Source of the DNA: Nicotiana tabacum
Taxonomy: Eukaryota; Streptophyta; Magnoliopsida; Solanales; Solanaceae
Length of the DNA stretch: 64,000 bases
Reading direction: 5' to 3'
Assembly (NCBI RefSeq): GCF_000715075.1
Contig: NC_134089.1
Location: 109,499,157 to 109,563,156, forward strand
This document shows, one piece after another, positions 60,121-64,000 of the stretch. A model generated the notes under the pieces. The model made no database searches. It saw nothing but the letters and a program-made list of their open reading frames with translations, and had not been told where the DNA came from. The position numbers and the translations under genes are program-made. Positions within the stretch are counted from its first letter, which is position 1; every line of letters starts with the position of its first letter.

Positions 60121-60348
60121 TATATAATTTAATTAATTGTGATCGCGGGAAGTCCATCGCGATCACGAAGCACAAACTTCGCTGGGCCAATTTTTACCCT
60201 ACGCGATCGCGGATATACCCATGCGTCCGCGATTCATCACCTGCACAACGTATGCGATCGCGACTCCAGATACGCGAACGCGAAGAACAACCTGGATTGC
60301 CCCTACCAAAGCTCTACGCGATCGCGAGCCTCCTCATGCGATCGCGAA
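60121..60348 (-). promoter_or_regulatory. M LTR promoter: GCGATCGCG cluster and TATA-like site
   Basis: On the minus strand a cluster of GCGATCGCG and TCGCGATC words (60139-60348) precedes AATTATATAGC (60121-60128). Same layout as A, B and X with a different word. Confidence 0.55.
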
Positions 60349-61014
60349 GAAAACCTACAACAGGACTGAAGCCAAAATCTGCAGCTTTTCAACATGCAAT
60401 TTGATCCATTTAACCACCCGAAACTCACCCGAGGCTCTCGGGACCTCTACCAAACATGCCAACATATCCCATAACCTCATTCAAACTTGTTCCAACCTTC
60501 AGAACGCTCAAAACAAGATCACAATACCAAAATCACATTGGATTCTAGCCTAAGAATTCCAAATATTTCCAAATGACCTGAAATTTTGCATACACATCAC
60601 AAATGACACAATGGACCTACTCCAAGTTTCGAAATTCCATTCTGGCCTCTATATCAAAATCTCACCTATCAACCGAAAAATGCCTAAATTCCAATTTCGC
60701 CAATTCAAGCATAAATCTACTTCGGACCTCCAAAACACATTCTGGTCATGCTCCTAAGTCCCAAATCACCTCCCGAAGCTATCCAAACCATCAGAATTCA
60801 CACCCGAGCCATTCTTCACATAATTCAATATCCGATTGACTTTTCCAACTTAAGCCTACTCAAAAGAGACTAAGTATCTCAAACCTTAACAAAACCTCTC
60901 TGAACCCAAACCAACCAACCAGATAACACATAATATAGCTGAACAAGGCAATAAGTTGCAGAAATGGGGGGAAATGGAGCGGTAACTCATGAAACGACCA
61001 GCCAGGTCGTTACA

Positions 61015-61027
61015 TCCTCCCCATCTC
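61015..61027 (-). other. Polypurine tract of element M
   Basis: GAGATGGGGAGGA on the minus strand, adjacent to the LTR start. Confidence 0.85.
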
Positions 61028-61039
61028 AAAATAAACGTT

Positions 61040-61577
61040 TGTCCTCGAACGAGTCAAGAAACATAACTGAAGCCTCAAATAGGTGAGGATATTTGCTCCG
61101 CATCTCCCGCTCGGTGTCCTAGGTAGCCTCCTTCACGGGCCAACCTCTCCACTGCACTTTCACTGAAGTTATATCCTTTGACCTCAACTTTCGAACCTGA
61201 CGCTCCAAAATAGCCACTAGCTCCACATCATTAGTCAAATCATCATCTTATTGAACAGTGCTAAAATCCAAGATATGAGACGGATCGCCAATATACTTCC
61301 GGAGCATAGAAACATGAAATACCGGATGCACACTCGATAGGCTGGGTGGCAAAGCAATCTCATAAGCCACCTCCCCAATCCTTCGAAGCACCTCAAAAGG
61401 CTCAATGAACCGAGGACTCAATTTACCCTTATTCCCAAATATCATAACACCTTTCATGGGTGAAACCTTCAACAGAACCTTCTCACCTACCATGTAGGAC
61501 ACATCCTGAACCATCCGATTAGCATAACTCTTTTGTCTCGACTGTGATGTATGAAGCCTCTCCTGAATCACTTTCAC
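61040..61577 (-). pseudogene. pol: Integrase C-terminus and chromodomain of M
   Basis: MKVIQERLHTSQSRQKSYAN to LDFSTVQ is open. A TAA follows, then the chromodomain-like tail (VAILERQVRKLRSKD, WRGWPVKEAT and another stop, YPHLFEAS). Colinear with 48500-49020 in A. Confidence 0.82.
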
Positions 61578-62400
61578 CTAGTCTAAAGCATCCTGCACCA
61601 AGTCTTTACACAATAGCCTAGCCTCACCCGGCTCAAACCAATCGACCGGAGATCTATATCGTCTCCCATACAAAGCCTTATATGGAGCTATCTGAATACT
61701 CGATTGATAGCTGTTGTTATAAGCTAACTCTACGAGCTGTAGAAACTGATCCCATGACCCTCCAAAATCAATGACACAAGCATGCAACATGTCCTCCAAT
61801 ATCTGAATAGTGTGCTTGGACTGCCCGTCCATCTGAGGGTGAAAAGTTGTGCTCAACTCAACCTGAGTACCCAACTCTCGCTGCACAGACCTCCAAAAAT
61901 GTGAAGTAAACTGAGTACTTCTATCCAAAATGATGGAAACTGGGACACCATGCAAACGAACAATCTCCCAGATGTATATCTCTGCCAACCGCTCTAAAGA
62001 ATAGGTAGTACACATAGGAATGAAGTGCACGGACTTGGTCAGCCGATCCACAATCACCCAAATAGCATCGAACTTCTTTAAAGTCTGTGGGAGCCCAAAT
62101 ACAAAGTCCATGGTGATCCGCTCCCACTTCCACTCTAGAATGTCCATCTGCTAAAGCAAGCCACCCAGTCTCTGATGCTCATATTTCACCTACTGACAAT
62201 TGAGACACCGAGCTAAAAATCCCAGAATGTCCTTCTTCATTCTCCTCCACCAATAATGTTGTCTCAGATCCTGATACATCTTGCGGCACCCGAATGAATG
62301 GAATACCGCGAGCTATGGGCCTCCTCTAGAATCAACTCCCGAAGCCCATCCACATTGGGCACACATATCCGTCCCTGCATCCTCGATACTCTGTCATCAC
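61578..62400 (-). pseudogene. pol: Integrase of M
   Basis: Core from MDILEWKWERITMDFVFGLP. The first Asp (TMDF) and second Asp (LDRSTQFTS) are present, but the catalytic Glu is Lys (QSKHTIQ; codon at 61815-61817), a G-to-A change in sense. The HHCC module lies upstream (about 62180-62330) with a stop just before WLDI-type text near 62150. Non-functional. Confidence 0.85.
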
Positions 62401-62689
62401 CAATAGTCACATCTCTGGCATCATCCTGCTGACCGCTGTCCTTTAGAACAAGAAAATAAGGATCATCATACTGGCACTCTCTGATGCGTTAAAATAAGGA
62501 AGACTGAGAAATCACACAAGCCAATATCTGACCGGGCTCCCAAATATCAAACCTCACGAATCGATTGGCCAAGGCCTGAACATCTACTGCAAGAGGTCTC
62601 TCCCCAACTGGAATATACGCCAAACTCCTTATACTCACCGCCTTCCTACTCAAGGAATCGGCCACCACATTAGCCTACCCCGGATGGTA

Positions 62690-63019
62690 CAAGATAGTGA
62701 TATCATAGTCTTTTAGCAGCTCCATCTATCTCCGCTGCCTCAAATTGAGATCCTTCTGCTTGAACAAGTGCGAGAGGCTATGATGATCAGTATACACCTC
62801 ACAAGACACACCATATAAATAATACCTCCAAATATTCAACGCGTGAACAATGGCAGCCAACTCAAGATCATGAACGGGGTAGTTCTTCTCCTGGGGCTTC
62901 AACTGGCGAGAAGCATTAGCAATAACTCTACCCTCCTGCATCAACACACGCCCAATACCAACTCTTAAAGTATCACAATATATGGTATATGAACCCAAAG
63001 TTGATGGCAAAACTAACAA
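62690..63019 (-). pseudogene. pol: RNase H of M
   Basis: Contains [30 protein letters not shown] and [10 protein letters not shown], which carry the acidic catalytic residues of the family. The segment between the RT thumb and this domain is shortened and the frame changes near 63000, so it is not joined to the RT in one frame. Confidence 0.82.
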
Positions 63020-63700
63020 TTAAGGGTGATGCGATAGATGAAAATCCCTTAACAAACCGGCGGTAATAACCCGCCCAACCAAGAAAGCTGCAAATCTCTG
63101 TGGCTGAGGACGGTCTGGGCCAACTCTGAACCGCCTCTATCTTCTTTGGATCAACTTGAATACCCTCACTGGACACCACGTGTCCCAAGAAAGCCATTGA
63201 ACTGAGCCAAAACTCACACTTGGAGAACTTTGCATACAACTCCCTCAATCTCTGCAACACAACTCTCAAATGCTCCGCGTGCTCCTCCTGACTATGCAAA
63301 TACACTAGAATATCATCTATGAAAACTATGACAAACGAGTCGAGATATGGCCGAAACACGTTGTTCATCAAATGCATGAACGTTGCTGGGGAATTGGTTA
63401 GCCCAAAAAATATCACAAGGAACTCATAATGACCATATCGGGCCCTGAAAGCTATCTTAAGAATATTCGAGTCCCTGATCTCCAACTGGTGGTAAACTGA
63501 ACGGAGATCAATCTTAGAGAACACTCTCGCTCCCTAAAGCTGGTCAAACAAATCATTGATACGAGACAAATGATACTTGTTCTTGATTGTTACTTTGTTT
63601 AACTGTTTGTAATTAATGCACATCCTCATCGTGCCAACCTTCTTATTCACAAATAGAACTGGCGTACCCCAAGGCGACACACTAAGCCGAATAAACCCTT
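63000..63700 (-). pseudogene. pol: Reverse transcriptase of M
   Basis: [18 protein letters not shown] to [17 protein letters not shown] is open (63524-63000) and includes the catalytic FIDDIL (63308-63322). Upstream [16 protein letters not shown] is present but a TAG precedes the GARVFSK text. Colinear with the RT of A. Confidence 0.86.
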
Positions 63701-63930
63701 ATCAAGGAGTTCCTAAAGCTGCTCCTTCAACTCTTTCAACTTCGTCGGTGCCATACGATACGGTGGAATAGAAATGGGCTAAGTGCCCGGTACCAGATCA
63801 CTACCAAAATCAATATCCCTGTCCAGTGGCATACCCGACAAGTCTACGGGAAAAACATCGGGAAAATCCCTCATAACAGGAACATAATCAATATTGGGAG
63901 TCTCAACACCGACATCCCTCACAAAGGCTG
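63700..63930 (-). pseudogene. pol: Protease-RT linker of M
   Basis: Minus-strand text reads AFVRDVGVETPNIDYVPVM and FPDVFPVDLSGMP, the usual segment before RT, with a stop near 63780. It ends at the inverted junction. Confidence 0.78.
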
Positions 63931-64000
63931 TAAGACAGTGACGTTGGCTATGCCAGGTGTGCCACGGATTGAGTGACGAGGTTCTACTGATTTTGTCCCT
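63931..64000 (+). pseudogene. Inverted fragment of a protease-RT linker
   Basis: Nearly identical to 28905-28975 in A, in plus orientation (sense text AMPGVPRIE). In an uninterrupted M this segment should be on the minus strand about 130 bp further on. It runs off the right edge. Confidence 0.8.

Larger units (their letters stand above)
58072..61014 (-). mobile_element. Element M 3' LTR (2943 bp)
   Basis: Element sense runs from TGTAACGACCTGGC at 61014 to GGTGTCATGACA at 58072. Left flank ACCTA is the candidate target duplication; its partner is outside the window. Contains the GCGATCGCG cluster, a TATA-like site, ACGCC-loop hairpins and the CTGCAC/GTGCAG hairpin. Confidence 0.9.
58072..63930 (-). 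mobile_element. Element M: Tekay/Del-like chromovirus, 3' part
   Basis: Minus-strand chromovirus with RT, RNase H, integrase, chromodomain, polypurine tract and 3' LTR, in the same family as A. It interrupts the RNase H-like frame at 58071. Continuity of its pol breaks at about 63930, where the sequence reverses orientation. Confidence 0.85.

Overview
This is a stretch of plant nuclear heterochromatin made almost entirely of nested LTR retrotransposons. There is no intact cellular gene and no sign of a prokaryotic or organellar genome. The LTR families (ends TGTAACGACCC / GGGTCGTGACA, tRNA-Met primer sites TGGTATCAGAGC, chromodomain polyproteins, and a second family primed by tRNA-Arg with a 4.1-kb LTR) look like those of Solanaceae, perhaps Nicotiana. 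That assignment comes from memory and is an inference.

Layout. (1) 1-12749: element O, minus strand, an Ogre-like element with 5' LTR 8615-12749, tRNA-Arg primer site 8571-8610, 8.2 kb of non-coding interior with four tandem arrays and four copies of a covarying hairpin, a polypurine tract at 376-388, and the edge of its 3' LTR at 1-375. (2) O sits in the 3' LTR of element X (minus strand, 12750-26174), which has 3.7-kb LTRs and a 2.8-kb non-coding interior. The same X LTR also holds a solo LTR, S (15035-18234, target duplication AAATC). (3) X itself sits in the 5' LTR of element A (plus strand, LTR remainder 26175-26897, 3' LTR 49065-51955), a Tekay/Del-type chromovirus with decayed gag, protease, RT, RNase H, integrase and chromodomain. 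(4) The pol of A is split by B (29296-46280), an LTR-interior-LTR-interior-LTR tandem of a non-coding element. (5) 51956-57050 is AT-rich and holds several Helitron ends. (6) 57114-58071 is a broken RNase H-like reading frame (minus). (7) 58072-64000 is element M, a minus-strand chromovirus with a decayed pol that ends in an inverted junction near 63930.

How the parts relate. A and M are the coding class but are dead (stops, frameshifts, a lost integrase catalytic residue in each). O, X and B look like non-autonomous passengers that keep the signals needed in cis (LTR, primer site, polypurine tract) and little or no coding sequence. Comparing LTR families inside the window shows shared architecture: a cluster of short family-specific words just upstream of the TATA box, a covarying CTGCAC/GTGCAG-type hairpin 330-390 bp before the LTR 3' end, and a hairpin around ACGCC that is single-copy in some families and tandemly amplified in others. 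These structured signals, plus the four covarying hairpins in O, are the most interesting content.
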